Shown here in pieces: positions 18,389 to 28,548 of a stretch of 64,000 nucleotides of DNA; positions within the stretch are counted from its first letter, which is position 1, and every line of letters starts with the position of its first letter. Origin of the DNA: Chitinophagaceae bacterium (GTDB taxonomy: Bacteria > Bacteroidota > Bacteroidia > Chitinophagales > Chitinophagaceae); assembly GCA_016710165.1 (NCBI GenBank), contig JADJLJ010000001.1, positions 186,001-250,000 of the forward strand, given 5' to 3'. A program made the position numbers and the translations under genes. The notes under the pieces are model-generated. The model made no database searches. It saw only the letters and a program-made list of their open reading frames with translations, and was not told the origin of the DNA.

Positions 18389-19072
18389 ATGAAAAAGATC
18401 ATCCTGGTTAACATGCTTTTGCTGACCGCTGCTGTTTGCTTTGGCCAGCATATTTCCAAAATAACCATTACGGGGAGCGGCCAGGTGGATGCTTTTTCCG
18501 TTGGACTGGATGAAAATGTGGAAGTATATGTCAGCCGGGACGGGAACATCAGCAAGTGGGGATATGATAAATACATCGGCTACCAGGAAAATTATACCGG
18601 TGTGCTGGAGCCCTATGTGGGCAGGGTGGAATATTACAACCAACTGGACGACGAATCGCTGCGGGGAAAAATAAAGTATATCGGTAAAACACTCATCACC
18701 TATTATGCCTCTTACGAAAACGAAATGCTGAAAGGCAAATTGAAGAGCATCGGCAATATCGGGTTCGATTATTATCTTTCGTACGAGGATGCGGCTTACC
18801 GGGGGCTGGTCAGGACCCTTGGCCAGAATAATCTTACCTGGTATGCATCCTATGAGAATGAGGCCCTGAAAGGTAAATTGAAATCTATGGGATCAAGCCA
18901 GTTCAGTTATTATGGTTCATTCGAGGACAAGGCTTTCCGGGGTAAAATAAAAAGCATTGACCGGTACAGCTTCACTTACTATTCTTCTTTTGAACAATAC
19001 AGCGGCAGCATGAAAACCGGTATACAGGTCTTGAACATTAATGGGATAAAATACTACATCAGAAATCACTAG
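18389..19072 (+). CDS. secreted repeat protein of unknown function
   Basis: The protein has 227 residues from the ATG at 18389, which starts a clear signal peptide (MKKIILVNMLLLTAAVCFG). Most of the rest is four or five copies of a unit of about 28-29 residues with the pattern YYASYENEMLKGKLKSIG, YYLSYEDAAYRGLVRTLG, WYASYENEALKGKLKSMG, YYGSFEDKAFRGKIKSI and YYSSFEQYSG. The unit alternates aromatic beta-strand and a Lys-rich turn, so a beta-solenoid or open repeat barrel is likely. I do not recognise the family. It is exported, probably to the periplasm or surface. Confidence 0.75.
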   Translation: MKKIILVNMLLLTAAVCFGQHISKITITGSGQVDAFSVGLDENVEVYVSRDGNISKWGYDKYIGYQENYTGVLEPYVGRVEYYNQLDDESLRGKIKYIGKTLITYYASYENEMLKGKLKSIGNIGFDYYLSYEDAAYRGLVRTLGQNNLTWYASYENEALKGKLKSMGSSQFSYYGSFEDKAFRGKIKSIDRYSFTYYSSFEQYSGSMKTGIQVLNINGIKYYIRNH

Positions 19073-19314
19073 CAATTTTATTACCCGGGAGATCTTTCTT
19101 CCCTGTTCTTTTTCCTACATCTTGATCGCAGGTGATCGCCGTATTCAGGTACGGATAAAACTCCATTTGGTTTAGCAGCCTTTGTAATGGACCAGCCGGC
19201 ATTTTTTACCAGCACCACCAGGCCGGTTTAGCCATGGATCGCAGATCAATATGAACCATATGCAGTATTGTAAATAATTCATTATATTACTCACTAAACC
19301 AAAACTAAAAATCA

Positions 19315-20010
19315 ATGCGAAAGATCTCAACGCTCATTTTTGCCTGCATCGTCTGCCTGGCTGGTTTTTCTCAAACATCCAATTTAGACAGCATATTGGC
19401 TGTTCGAAAATTTCAAAAAGACAGTTCCCTGAAGGCGGCTATGCATGCAGATTCCATGAAGATCGAAAAAGAGTACAAGGAAAAGGAAAGGTGGGACAGG
19501 ATAGAAGCCCGTGCCCAGTATCCTGTTTTAAAGGCAGGTGAATTCTCGGGTATCATACCGGTGAGCGATATAACCGAGTCGCCGGACCCAACCCTGGATT
19601 ATAAGCTGTTGTTTGAGTTGACCGATCTCAACCCCGATTCTACGGCCAAAGAGGTGAACTACGGGATCAGTGAAGTGGCCCGGGTCATCAACCTGCATGT
19701 GGCTGCCGGCGTGCCGGTTAAAAAAATAACCCCGGTGCTGGTGGTGCACGCCGGTGCATTAAAAGCCTTTGGTACCAATGAATATTACCGGTCAAAGTTC
19801 AAAACAGATAACCCAAACCTGAAGGCGCTTGAAGAACTTAAAAAACTGGGCGCAAAGTTCATCATGTGCGGGCAAGCGATGACATTCCTGAATATTCAAA
19901 AAGAAGACCTGGTCCCCGAAGCAAAGGTTTCGCTTACGGCGCAAACGGTCATCTCATCTTACCAGTTGAAGGGTTATTTACTGTGGTGGGGTGGTGCAGG
20001 CAAGCATTAG
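19315..20010 (+). CDS. secreted DsrE-family protein
   Basis: This 231-residue protein has a signal peptide (MRKISTLIFACIVCLAGFSQ), a Lys/Glu-rich linker, and a DsrE domain (residues about 85-225) with LDYKLLFELTDLN, VARVINLHVAAGVP, VLVVHAGALKAF and a late Cys in KFIMCGQAMTFL. DsrE-type domains often bind or relay sulfur at a cysteine. A single exported domain like this has no proven substrate. It is probably monocistronic, with a terminator following at 20044. Confidence 0.85.
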   Translation: MRKISTLIFACIVCLAGFSQTSNLDSILAVRKFQKDSSLKAAMHADSMKIEKEYKEKERWDRIEARAQYPVLKAGEFSGIIPVSDITESPDPTLDYKLLFELTDLNPDSTAKEVNYGISEVARVINLHVAAGVPVKKITPVLVVHAGALKAFGTNEYYRSKFKTDNPNLKALEELKKLGAKFIMCGQAMTFLNIQKEDLVPEAKVSLTAQTVISSYQLKGYLLWWGGAGKH

Positions 20011-20043
20011 TATTTATGCATCTTATGTAGTCCTGTTTTATTA

Positions 20044-20080
20044 ACAGGGCGGGGATTTTAAACCCGCCCTGCTTTTTTAG
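20044..20080 (+). terminator. rho-independent terminator after the DsrE gene
   Basis: The stem is AGGGCGGG paired with CCCGCCCT around an A/T-rich loop, followed by TTTTTT. It stands 34 bases after the stop codon. Confidence 0.85.
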
Positions 20081-20171
20081 CAGGGTATTTGCTGTATATT
20101 GGCTGGCCTTCCAGCATTCTGCGGATCCGGAGGTACTGTATCTCAATATCTGATCATTAAAACCACCCGAT

Positions 20172-20660
20172 ATGAAAAATCTTTTCCTGTTCATCATTCT
20201 TTCCCTGGCAACAATAGCCGGTAAATCACAATTGAAGCCGACAGCGGTATGCCCTCCCTTCCGGGTAGACGTAATGGACGGCAATGTCAATGAGTTGTAT
20301 CCCCGTTCTGCCATTGAAGAAATAAAGACCAGGTTCCCCTGTGCCACCGAAGTGGTGGAGCAAAGTACGAACTCGGCCTGTGCCGGGGTATTTTTTAAGG
20401 ACAAAGGCATTTTCTTTTATACCGAACGTAATTATATTGAGATAAACGAGCAGTTCAAAGGAAAGTTAACTCCAGCATTGATGGGAACAAGCCGAAGCAG
20501 CCTGTTCAGATTATTGGGCACTCCAAAACTGAAGGACGCCAACTGGGATGCTTTCCAGATGGGATACGGCACCCTGGTATTGTATTACAATAAGGCGGGT
20601 AAGATAAACAAACTGCAGATAAGCAGTAAAAATACCGAGGCATTGAAATTATGCGAATAA
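20172..20660 (+). CDS. secreted protein of unknown function
   Basis: The 162-residue protein has a signal peptide (MKNLFLFIILSLATIAGKSQ) and a mature part with three or four cysteines (AVCPPF, FPCATEV, SACAGVF, final LKLCE) that may form disulfides. The second half (LFRLLGTPKLKDANWDAFQ, LVLYYNKAGKINKLQISS) has the feel of a SmpA/BamE-like or DUF fold with a strand ending on a 'tag' helix. I cannot name a family. It is not clearly linked to a neighbour. Confidence 0.6.
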   Translation: MKNLFLFIILSLATIAGKSQLKPTAVCPPFRVDVMDGNVNELYPRSAIEEIKTRFPCATEVVEQSTNSACAGVFFKDKGIFFYTERNYIEINEQFKGKLTPALMGTSRSSLFRLLGTPKLKDANWDAFQMGYGTLVLYYNKAGKINKLQISSKNTEALKLCE

Positions 20661-20857
20661 CCTCCTGTCAGGGGATCTGAGCGGCAAAAGGAATAACCGG
20701 GGAAGGCCCGCCTGTAATTATTCATAATAAGAGGATAGTAAAGCCACAGATCTGCCATCGTTTATTTCCCCCGGGCAGCGGGTAGTTTTACTCTTTTTTT
20801 CTAAAAAAGCTTATTTTACATTTACCTTTTCAATCTTCAAATCAAAACCATTCCATT

Positions 20858-23817
20858 ATGAAAAAAGGTTTACTACTGACGATCCTGCTGGCCTTGATAA
20901 CTACCTTGGGATTTTCACAGGCAGATAAATTCTGGTCTGTGAATAATGACAGCCCGGGTAATATCATAACAGACAAAGCGGTTGCACGGTTATCCTACCC
21001 GAAAGAGTTCAGGTTATTCAACCTGAATATCGAACCCTTCAGGCAGGCACTGTTTTCCATTGTTGATAAAAGATCTTCAAATCAAACCACGGTTATCTCA
21101 TTGCCGAATGCGGCAGGTAACCGGAGCAATTTGAAGTGTATGAGGCTTCCAATTTTGAACCCGGCTTGCAGGCCCGTTTCCCCGAGATCAGGGCTTTTTC
21201 CGGTAAAGGGATCACAGACAGGTATGCCACGCTAAAGCTGAGCATCTCTCCGCAGGGGATACAGACAATGGTCTTCAGAACCGATAAGAACAATGAGTTC
21301 ATTGAACCGTATTCAAAAGACCATGCAGTGTATTCCGTTTACAGCTCACACAGGGATAAGGGGAAATTGCCCTGGACCTGTTCTACAGAGGAAAAACAAT
21401 ACGATGCAGATCTGAAATCGCAACTGCCTGTTTCTTCTGCTACCGGCAGTTCAAACGGTACAATAAAGACCATGCGGCTGGCTCAATCCTGTAACGGGGA
21501 GTATGCCAACTGGTTTGGCGCCACCAGTTCGGCCCAGGTGGGTCTGGTTCTGGCCGCTTACAATGCTACCCTTACCCGTTGCAACGGGGTTTATGAAAAA
21601 GACCTGGCATTGCACCTGAATCTTATTGCCAATACAACCTCTGTTATTTATTACAGCCCGTCAACGGATCCGTATTCAACCAATTTAAGCCAGTGGAACC
21701 TGCAACTGCAGCAAACACTTACTTCCGTAATTGGAAATGCGAACTATGATATTGGCCACATGTTTGGAGCATCAGGCGGAGGCGGCAATGCCGGATGTAT
21801 CGGTTGCGTTTGTGTGAATCCTGCTACCAGTACTTCATTGGCCAAAGGTGCCGGCATTACTTCACCAGCCGATGGCATCCCGCAGGGAGATAATTTCGAT
21901 ATCGATTATGTGGCGCATGAAGTGGGGCACCAGTTGGGGGGAAATCATACTTTTTCCATGTCGCTGGAAGGTACGGGACAAAACAAGGAAGTTGGTTCCG
22001 GCATAACCATCATGGGGTATGCAGGCATAACATCCCAGGATGTGGCCCCACATTCCATAGATATATTTCATGAAACAACCATTTCACAGATACAGGCAAA
22101 CCTGGCCACCAAAACCTGCCCGGTATCGGTGAATATGACGGCTAACCATGCCCCGGTCATTGCAGCGGTCAGCAACTATACCATTCCCATCAGTACGCCA
22201 TTTGCATTAACCGGTTCTGCCACAGACCCGGAGAATGACCCGATCACGTATTGTTGGGAACAAAATGATAATTCCTCTACATCCGGAACAGGCAGTGTGG
22301 CATCGCCCACAAAGACAACGGGGCCCAACTGGTTATCATTTCCGGCAACTGCATCTCCAACCCGCAGCTTTCCACGATTATCGACCATCCTTTCCGGGTT
22401 GAATGTAACCCCGCCCTTACCAGGCGGTGATGCCGGTGCAAACATTGAAGCATTAAGTTCTGTTTCAAGGACCCTCAATTTCCGGGTAACGGTGCGGGAT
22501 AACAATCCATATGAACCCGGCGTGAAAATTGGCCAGACAGCCTTTACCGATGCCGTGGTTACGGTAACGAATACGGCCGGGCCTTTTGCCGTAACGGCTC
22601 CAAACACTGCCGTAACCTGGGGTGCAGGAAGTGCTGCAACGGTTACCTGGAGTGTGAACGGAACCAATGCCGGATCCGTGAATTGTGCTACCGTGAATAT
22701 TTTATTATCCACCGACGGCGGTAATACCTTCCCCACTGTTTTAGCAACAGCTACTGCCAATGATGGCTCGGAACTAATTACCGTTCCTGCTTCTCAAAGC
22801 ACTACCTGCCGCATAAAAGTGGAAGCCGTTGGTAATATCTTCTTTGATATTTCCAATGCGAATTTCACCATCGGTGCGCCTGCTTTGTGTGGAGATGCAA
22901 CCGGCTTAGCGGCATCCTCCATTACACAAACATCTGCCACAGTTAGCTGGGCTGCTGTGAGCGGTGCCAGCAGTTATGATGTGGATTATAAAGCAAATGC
23001 ATCAGGCACCTGGATAAATGCGGCAACTGCTACCACTTCCACTTCCGTTAATTTAAGCGGCTTAAGTTCTGCTACTTTGTACGATTGGAGGGTAAGGGCA
23101 ACCTGTCCTGCCGGTACCGGTAATTATGTACAGGCCCAGTTTACTACTGCTGCAGCACCGGTTGTTTGTCCCGGTCCGTATGATATAAGCACCAACGGCA
23201 CAACAGCTGGTGCCGCAACCATCCCTTTGAATACAGATATTAAGGGATTGGTAAATCCTTCCCGGGATAATGACTATTATAAATTTGTCATCAGTACCGG
23301 AGGCACCATCACTATGACACTGACAACCCTGCCGGCCAACTACCATTTACGGTTATTGAACAGCAGCGGCAGCACATTGCAAACCTCCAGTAACAGCGGA
23401 ACAACCAATGAGACCATCAACAGGACCGTTACTGCAGGCACTTATTATGCCAGGGTTTATCCAAGCAATAATAGTAACTGGAATGCAACCAACTGTTATA
23501 CGCTGCGGGTGCAGACAGGAACTGCCTCCAGGGGCGATGGCGGGAACGTGCTGGAATTATCCGGCAATGAACTTACTGTATTCCCCAACCCCGTTGGCTA
23601 TACGGTCAGCCTTGGTTTTAATGCCGATGTTGCCGGGAACGCCGTCATCAGCTTTATCAACCAGACCGGTGCCGTGGTATTGAGCAGGACGGTTGCAGTA
23701 TCAGAAGGAATGAATAACCGCAAACTGGATGTAAGTACCCTGGCCAATGGCATGTATTTTATTAAAATGCAGAACGGGCCGGATGTTAAGATGGCTAAGA
23801 TCATCATTAAGAAGTAA
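20858..23817 (+). CDS. reprolysin-like metalloprotease with Fn3, PPC and T9SS sorting domains (frameshifted)
   Basis: The first 88 codons give a signal peptide (MKKGLLLTILLALITTLGFS) and propeptide, then the frame breaks near 21121. Adding one C to the CC at 21121-21122 joins it to the frame that runs to 23817, giving about 986 residues. The catalytic domain has HEVGHQLGGNH (HExxHxxGxxH) and a Met-turn ITIMGYAG, as in M12-type metzincins. After it come a Cadherin/Ig-like part, an Fn3 domain (SSITQTSATVSWAAVSGASS), a pre-peptidase C-terminal domain (DNDYYKFVISTGG) and a T9SS type A sorting tail (VFPNPVGYTVSLGF). It is probably secreted by T9SS and attached to the cell surface. Confidence 0.85.
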
Positions 23818-23832
23818 ATAAGGTTTTGAATG

Positions 23833-23866
23833 ATAAAGGGGCTGCAATTTTGCAGCCCCTTTATTA
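23833..23866. terminator. bidirectional terminator
   Basis: AAAGGGGCTGCAA is followed directly by TTGCAGCCCCTTT, with A-rich and T-rich flanks. The stem of 11 to 13 pairs serves both converging genes, the protease and the bestrophin gene. Confidence 0.85.
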
Positions 23867-23945
23867 TTGTACAACATCAGCATACTTTTAAAATGTATGG
23901 GGCGATTGAAGGGTTCTGCTGTTTGAAAAAAATCAACACCCTGCT

Positions 23946-24830
23946 TTACAGGATCTCCGCAATGTGCCGCTGTATATTCTGCGACAGGAGTTCCGTAGGC
24001 ACATCGTTGGCATCGCCGCCAAACGGGTCTTCTATTTCCTCGGCAATAAGCTCCAGGCTTGCCAGAACATAGAAAACAAAGGCCACCACCGGGATGATGT
24101 AAAAGCCCAGTTGAAATACATACCCAAAGGGCAGGGTCATGATGTAGAAGAAAATGAATTTTTTGATGAACACGCTGTACGAGAAGGGGATGGGGGTGTT
24201 CTTTATCCGTTCGCAGGCGCCGCAGATGTCGGTAAAGGATTGCAGTTCGGCATTCAGGAATAACAATTGCTCACCGCTGATCTTGTTTTCCCTTTGCAAT
24301 GCCTGTATGTGCTGGTACATGAGCAGGGCCAGCTGGTTGGGCACATGCTTTTTCTGGTCTATCTGCTGGAACACATGTTTGTGTTCTTCTTCTTCAAACA
24401 ATTCCACCCTGGTCTTTTCCTTATGCAGGTGATTGTGGAGCGCATACGCGTATGCCGGAATTATTTTGCGGAAGAAAGAACGTTGTTCGGTATCCTCTTT
24501 GGGCAATATGCTGGCCAGCTTCATGGCCAGGTTGCGGCTGTTGTTAACCAGGCTGCCCCATAGTTTGCGGCCTTCCCACCAGCGGTCGTATGCGGTATTG
24601 GTGCGGAATACCAGCAGCATGGAGATGGCAAAGCCCAGCAGGGTGTGCATCACGGGTATATTGCGGACATAGCTTTCTTCAGACAGTTTCCAGTATTCGA
24701 GTTCAAGAAAAGCGATGATACCGGAGTACAGGCAAATGGCGAAGATCAGGGGCAGTAACTGCCGGAACGTATCGGCTTTATGAAAACGGAAGATGAATGT
24801 GAACCAGTCTTTGGGGTTATAAGAGATCAT
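23946..24830 (-). CDS. bestrophin-family (UPF0187) anion channel
   Basis: This 294-residue membrane protein has the bestrophin family N-terminus YNPKDWFTFIF, the LLGFAISMLLVFRTNTAYDRWWEGRKLWGSL block and the late SLELIAEEIEDPFG, the acidic segment used for Ca2+ or regulation in eukaryotic bestrophins. Four hydrophobic segments are visible. Bacterial homologues form pentameric ion channels in the inner membrane. It is a single gene converging with the protease gene. Confidence 0.9.
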   Translation of the reverse strand: MISYNPKDWFTFIFRFHKADTFRQLLPLIFAICLYSGIIAFLELEYWKLSEESYVRNIPVMHTLLGFAISMLLVFRTNTAYDRWWEGRKLWGSLVNNSRNLAMKLASILPKEDTEQRSFFRKIIPAYAYALHNHLHKEKTRVELFEEEEHKHVFQQIDQKKHVPNQLALLMYQHIQALQRENKISGEQLLFLNAELQSFTDICGACERIKNTPIPFSYSVFIKKFIFFYIMTLPFGYVFQLGFYIIPVVAFVFYVLASLELIAEEIEDPFGGDANDVPTELLSQNIQRHIAEIL

Positions 24831-25157
24831 AAAGGGCTTCTTTGGTTTAAGTTACATCCTGTTCTTCATGCCAGGTTACCGGCGGCGGCTTTAAAGGTAT
24901 ATAAAACAGTTTTTATTGCAAACTTCCATACCTGCATTAAAGGGGTTATGGGCAGTGGCTGAAAAAAGGATGGTAACAGCAGGCGATAAAAAGAACCCAT
25001 CTCATTTAAACTCCCCAAAGATGAAATGACAACCGGATCTTTGCCTGGCCGGAGATCCGCAGTTCATACGCATAATGATTCACTTCATCCACAAAGCCGG
25101 TCTTTGATAAGGGAATGGGCTGCATCTTTATAACGGAAATCAAAAAGTATAGCAATC
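24831..25157. other. intergenic region, nothing recognised
   Basis: This 327-base gap between the divergent bestrophin gene and the next lipoprotein gene shows no tRNA, ORF, strong hairpin or word array. CATCTTTA near 25123 could be a weak -7 element for the lipoprotein gene. Confidence 0.5.
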
Positions 25158-25738
25158 ATGAAAAAGATCTGCAGCCTTGCACTGGCAGTACTGATTTTGT
25201 CTGCCTGCAGAAAAGACCCCAGCCACAAACCCCGGTTGATCATCCGGTGATGCAGTACCTCAACCTGCAGGATGAGTCCATTACTTTCGGGAAAATAAAA
25301 AAGATCGACATCAACAGCGATGGTACGGATGATTTCCTTGTTAGCACCCTGCTGGTGGGCGACCCCATACTGAAAAGGGACCGCCGCCAATACTATGTCA
25401 GTTCAGGTACAGAGAGCCGTTTATTGAATGATTTTAATGATCAGTCTCCTGTATTGAATAAGGGTGACCAGGTAATGCTCCAGCACCCGGCTTACCTGTG
25501 GTTAGAGGTTTCATCGATCCTGCTTGCCGAAAAGATCATACCCGAGACAGGGGCTTCTTTCTGGCAGGGCGCCTGGAAACAGGCCATCCGGAAATACCTG
25601 CCTGTGCAGGTGAAGAAGAACGGAGATATTTACAATGGCTGGATTGAAATATCATTCGACATGGCATTGGAAAAGATCATTCTGCACAGGGCAGCTATTT
25701 CCACAGAGCCGGGTAAGACAGTTAAGGCAGGTTTTTAA
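25158..25738 (+). CDS. uncharacterised lipoprotein, frameshifted
   Basis: The gene starts at the ATG at 25158 with a lipoprotein signal (MKKICSLALAVLILSACRKD). As sequenced it soon hits a stop. Adding one C to the CCCC at 25217-25220 gives DPQPQTPVDHPVMQYLNL and joins the frame to the stop at 25738, about 193 residues. The mature part has an FG-GAP/EF-hand-like Asp loop (KKIDINSDGTDDFLVS), which points to a calcium-binding or repeat module, and otherwise no known family. Function unknown; probably envelope-anchored. Confidence 0.7.
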
Positions 25739-25790
25739 TTCACCTGTTTTGAATATTCTTCCTGGCAAAGGATGATGCGATGAATGTTTG

Positions 25791-25865
25791 AATGTCAGTC
25801 TGAGCTTGTCGAAGACGGGTCAGTACATCAATTAAGCCCTGTTTCGACAAGCTCAGACTGACATT
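25791..25865. terminator. perfect 23-bp inverted repeat acting as bidirectional terminator
   Basis: The arm AATGTCAGTCTGAGCTTGTC plus GAA (25791-25813) is matched exactly by its reverse complement at 25843-25865, followed by CCTTTTTTATTT. It lies between two converging genes. The core GTCTGAGCTTGTCGAA is a repeat seen in many environmental bacterial genomes. Confidence 0.8.
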
Positions 25866-25881
25866 CCTTTTTTATTTAGAC

Positions 25882-27195
25882 TTAATGATTCTTAATGAAC
25901 TCCCTGTAAACGGCGATTGGCACGAGGCCTGTCCATCCGCAAAAATCCGGCCTCGCCTCGTTTCCTTTACTCACTGCATCCGGCGCATAGTTCTCGAAAA
26001 AAGTCCCGGTTTGTTTATATACTTCTGCAACGGCCCAATAATATTGTTTAGCCAGGCGGCGGGCTGTTTTCTTTTTATTATAGCGCAGCAGTCCGCGTAA
26101 GACCATGTAATTGGTAGGCGCCCATACAGAACCCAGCCAGTAATTACCCTCCTTTGAATATCCTTCCTGGTTGGCGGGATAACTTGCCACCGGAATGGTT
26201 CTCCAGAATTCGGCCGGGTTGGTAAGATGTTTTATCATACCACGCAGCCTTTCTCCGGGAACGATGCCCGCCATCAATGTCCAGAACATGCCGATGTGTT
26301 TTCTCCGGATCTGTTTTCCATAACCCAGGTCGTAATAGAATGCATCGGTCTCGTTCCAGCAATGTTCATTGATGGCTTTTTTTGTTTCATCATAAATCCT
26401 GCGGTAATCAGCCACTTTATCTTCCTGCCGGATGATGGTTGCAATGCTGGCCAGGTTTTCTGCAAACAAAGCCATCTGTGCAGAAAAATCAACCGAACGG
26501 CCTTGTTTGTTCCACGCAGGGCTCAGCCCATCATAATTAAAGATATCGGGGTATAAATTGTGCAGCTTTATTCCGTTGCCGTCGTCCTGCCATCCATCCG
26601 GGTATCTGGGGATATTGTCCATTCCGGATCCGAGCCCGTCGCTGAAGAAAAGATGGTCGTCCATGCGGTAATGCTCAAGCAGGAACCGGAAGTGTTTTTG
26701 TAAGGACGGGTAAACCCGTTTCAACCTTCCTGCATCGTTAAGCTGGCCATACAATTCCAGTTCGGCAAAAGCCAGCAGGGGAGGGTTAATGCTCACGGGA
26801 TGTTCTTTGGGCCACATGGTCCTTCCTTCCCGGGTATATTCCCGGCTGATGAATCCATCTTCATCCATGCGGTCGTAAAAATTATCCAGTGCATTGGCAA
26901 CAGGAAGTTCTGTGGGATGGTATTTGGCATAGCAGGCAATGAAGCAGGTATCCCAGTAAAAAATGTTGGGAGAGAAAGCAGCATCCACAAAGGGTTTTTT
27001 ATAAACCGGGTCAGCCGGCCCGCCGCGTATCTTGTTTTTGGCAATGGCAAGGGCTGCATCGTACATCTGTAACTGCAGGGCTTCCGGAACATCGTATGAT
27101 TGCCCGGCCATCCGGGAAGAACTGCAGGAATTATTCAGTAATGAATACCCTGCGCCTGCAAGGATGCTGTTGTATAAAAATGAGCGGCGGTCCAT
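25882..27195 (-). CDS. Tat-exported glycoside hydrolase of the MGH1/trehalase-like (alpha/alpha)6 type
   Basis: The 437-residue protein starts MDRRSFLYNS, a twin-arginine motif, and has a Cys at NNSCSS that could be a lipidation site. The body has FYWDTCFIACY (the W-D-T segment of GH37/GH63/MGH-like enzymes), MDEDGFISREY, NYWLGSVWAPTNYMVLRGL near the C-terminus and GTFFENYAPD, all typical of trehalase-like and glucosidase (alpha/alpha)6 barrels. It should hydrolyse an alpha-glycoside in the periplasm; the sugar cannot be told from the sequence. It diverges from the acyltransferase gene. Confidence 0.8.
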   Translation of the reverse strand: MDRRSFLYNSILAGAGYSLLNNSCSSSRMAGQSYDVPEALQLQMYDAALAIAKNKIRGGPADPVYKKPFVDAAFSPNIFYWDTCFIACYAKYHPTELPVANALDNFYDRMDEDGFISREYTREGRTMWPKEHPVSINPPLLAFAELELYGQLNDAGRLKRVYPSLQKHFRFLLEHYRMDDHLFFSDGLGSGMDNIPRYPDGWQDDGNGIKLHNLYPDIFNYDGLSPAWNKQGRSVDFSAQMALFAENLASIATIIRQEDKVADYRRIYDETKKAINEHCWNETDAFYYDLGYGKQIRRKHIGMFWTLMAGIVPGERLRGMIKHLTNPAEFWRTIPVASYPANQEGYSKEGNYWLGSVWAPTNYMVLRGLLRYNKKKTARRLAKQYYWAVAEVYKQTGTFFENYAPDAVSKGNEARPDFCGWTGLVPIAVYREFIKNH

Positions 27196-27321
27196 TAATT
27201 CCTTTCCGGTGAAATTAGTTATTTAGCTGTGATTCCTCCCGGTGAGATCATTCTGCGAATGCACGTTTTTTTCACAGGTATTGTTTTTGTAACTATTATT
27301 GCAGCACCAACGGTACCTTCC

Positions 27322-28437
27322 ATGTTATCTGCCTTTAACTCACAAAAATTCAGGTTCTGGTCTTTTGTATCCATGTTCTTACTGGTATTTGTGCATGGGT
27401 ACAATCTTAACCTCAGTTATTTGCAGCCATGGACCATGCCCGGCGAACCGATGACCGTTACCGCATTTACAGAATACTGGCTGGCCAACGGGATCTTCCG
27501 TTTCCGCATACCGATGTTGTTCATCATATCGGGTTACCTGTTTGCACGAAGCGATCATACGCCGTATAAACAGCGGTCGGCCAAACGGGTAAAGACCTTA
27601 CTGTATCCTTATTTGATATGGAGCGCCGTTGGTTTGTTGCTGACTTTTGTGCTGGAATTATTTCCTTACAGCAGGGATATTGTTGCCCGCACACACATGA
27701 TGCAACTGGATGAGAACCGGGTCTTGCTACAGCAGTATCAGTGGTACGAAGTACTGGCCAGGTGGATATTTTTCCCCGTCTCTTACCAGTTATGGTTCAT
27801 CCGGGTATTGCTCATTTATAACCTGGCATACCCTGCACTGCGATACTGTGTAACCCACCCCGTTGCCCGATGGATATTCTTTTCCATTGCCGTTCTGCTT
27901 TGGCTTTCCACGGCCGGTTTTATCATTGCCGAAGGAGAGGGATTGTTGTTCTTTTCCCTGGGCATATGGATGCAGAAGACCAATTTTGATATTGATGCTC
28001 CGGGTAAGTGGCTGCAGTTAAAATGGTGGTTTGTTGTTTTTACAGTTCTTTCCATTGCGAAAACAATACTGGCTTTCCAGGCGCCGTTCAACGGTATTGA
28101 GCTTGTATTGTTGCTGATGCATAAGCTGGTTGTATTAAGCGGGTTGATCTGTGCCTGGTATGGCTGCAATGCGCTGGTGAAATACTGCATGGGCAAAAGC
28201 TGGTTTGTATGGCTTTCTGCCTTCTCTTTTATGATATATGTATTGCATGCACCCGGGGTGGTATATGCCACGCAGGCTGTTTTTCTCCACGTCCGCGATT
28301 GGGCTGGATACCGGATGCTCACCTTTATTTTGTTGCCTTTATGTCTTATTGCCTTATCCGTGATCACCGGTGCCTTACTCCGGAAGTTCCTGCCCGGGCT
28401 TTACCGTTTTGTGACCGGCGGCAGGGGACTGGGTTGA
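27322..28437 (+). CDS. acyltransferase family 3 membrane protein
   Basis: The protein has 371 residues from the ATG at 27322. An earlier start at 27229 would add a non-homologous leader over the shared promoter region. About ten hydrophobic segments are visible. The early VFVHGYN corresponds to the catalytic His of acyltransferase-3 proteins, followed by RIPMLFIISGYLFA and the loop KRVKTLLYPYLIWS, and later QLWFIRVLLIYN. These enzymes O-acetylate or otherwise acylate cell-surface sugars in the inner membrane. The target is unknown. Confidence 0.8.
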   Translation: MLSAFNSQKFRFWSFVSMFLLVFVHGYNLNLSYLQPWTMPGEPMTVTAFTEYWLANGIFRFRIPMLFIISGYLFARSDHTPYKQRSAKRVKTLLYPYLIWSAVGLLLTFVLELFPYSRDIVARTHMMQLDENRVLLQQYQWYEVLARWIFFPVSYQLWFIRVLLIYNLAYPALRYCVTHPVARWIFFSIAVLLWLSTAGFIIAEGEGLLFFSLGIWMQKTNFDIDAPGKWLQLKWWFVVFTVLSIAKTILAFQAPFNGIELVLLLMHKLVVLSGLICAWYGCNALVKYCMGKSWFVWLSAFSFMIYVLHAPGVVYATQAVFLHVRDWAGYRMLTFILLPLCLIALSVITGALLRKFLPGLYRFVTGGRGLG

Positions 28438-28548
28438 CCGATGAGCGGCTGCCACTTAAAAGATATCTTCCGGTCAATTTGAATTAATTTTACAATGCAG
28501 ACGAACAGAAGTTTCTCAATTGTGTTATATCAGCTCTAAACCCCTGTT

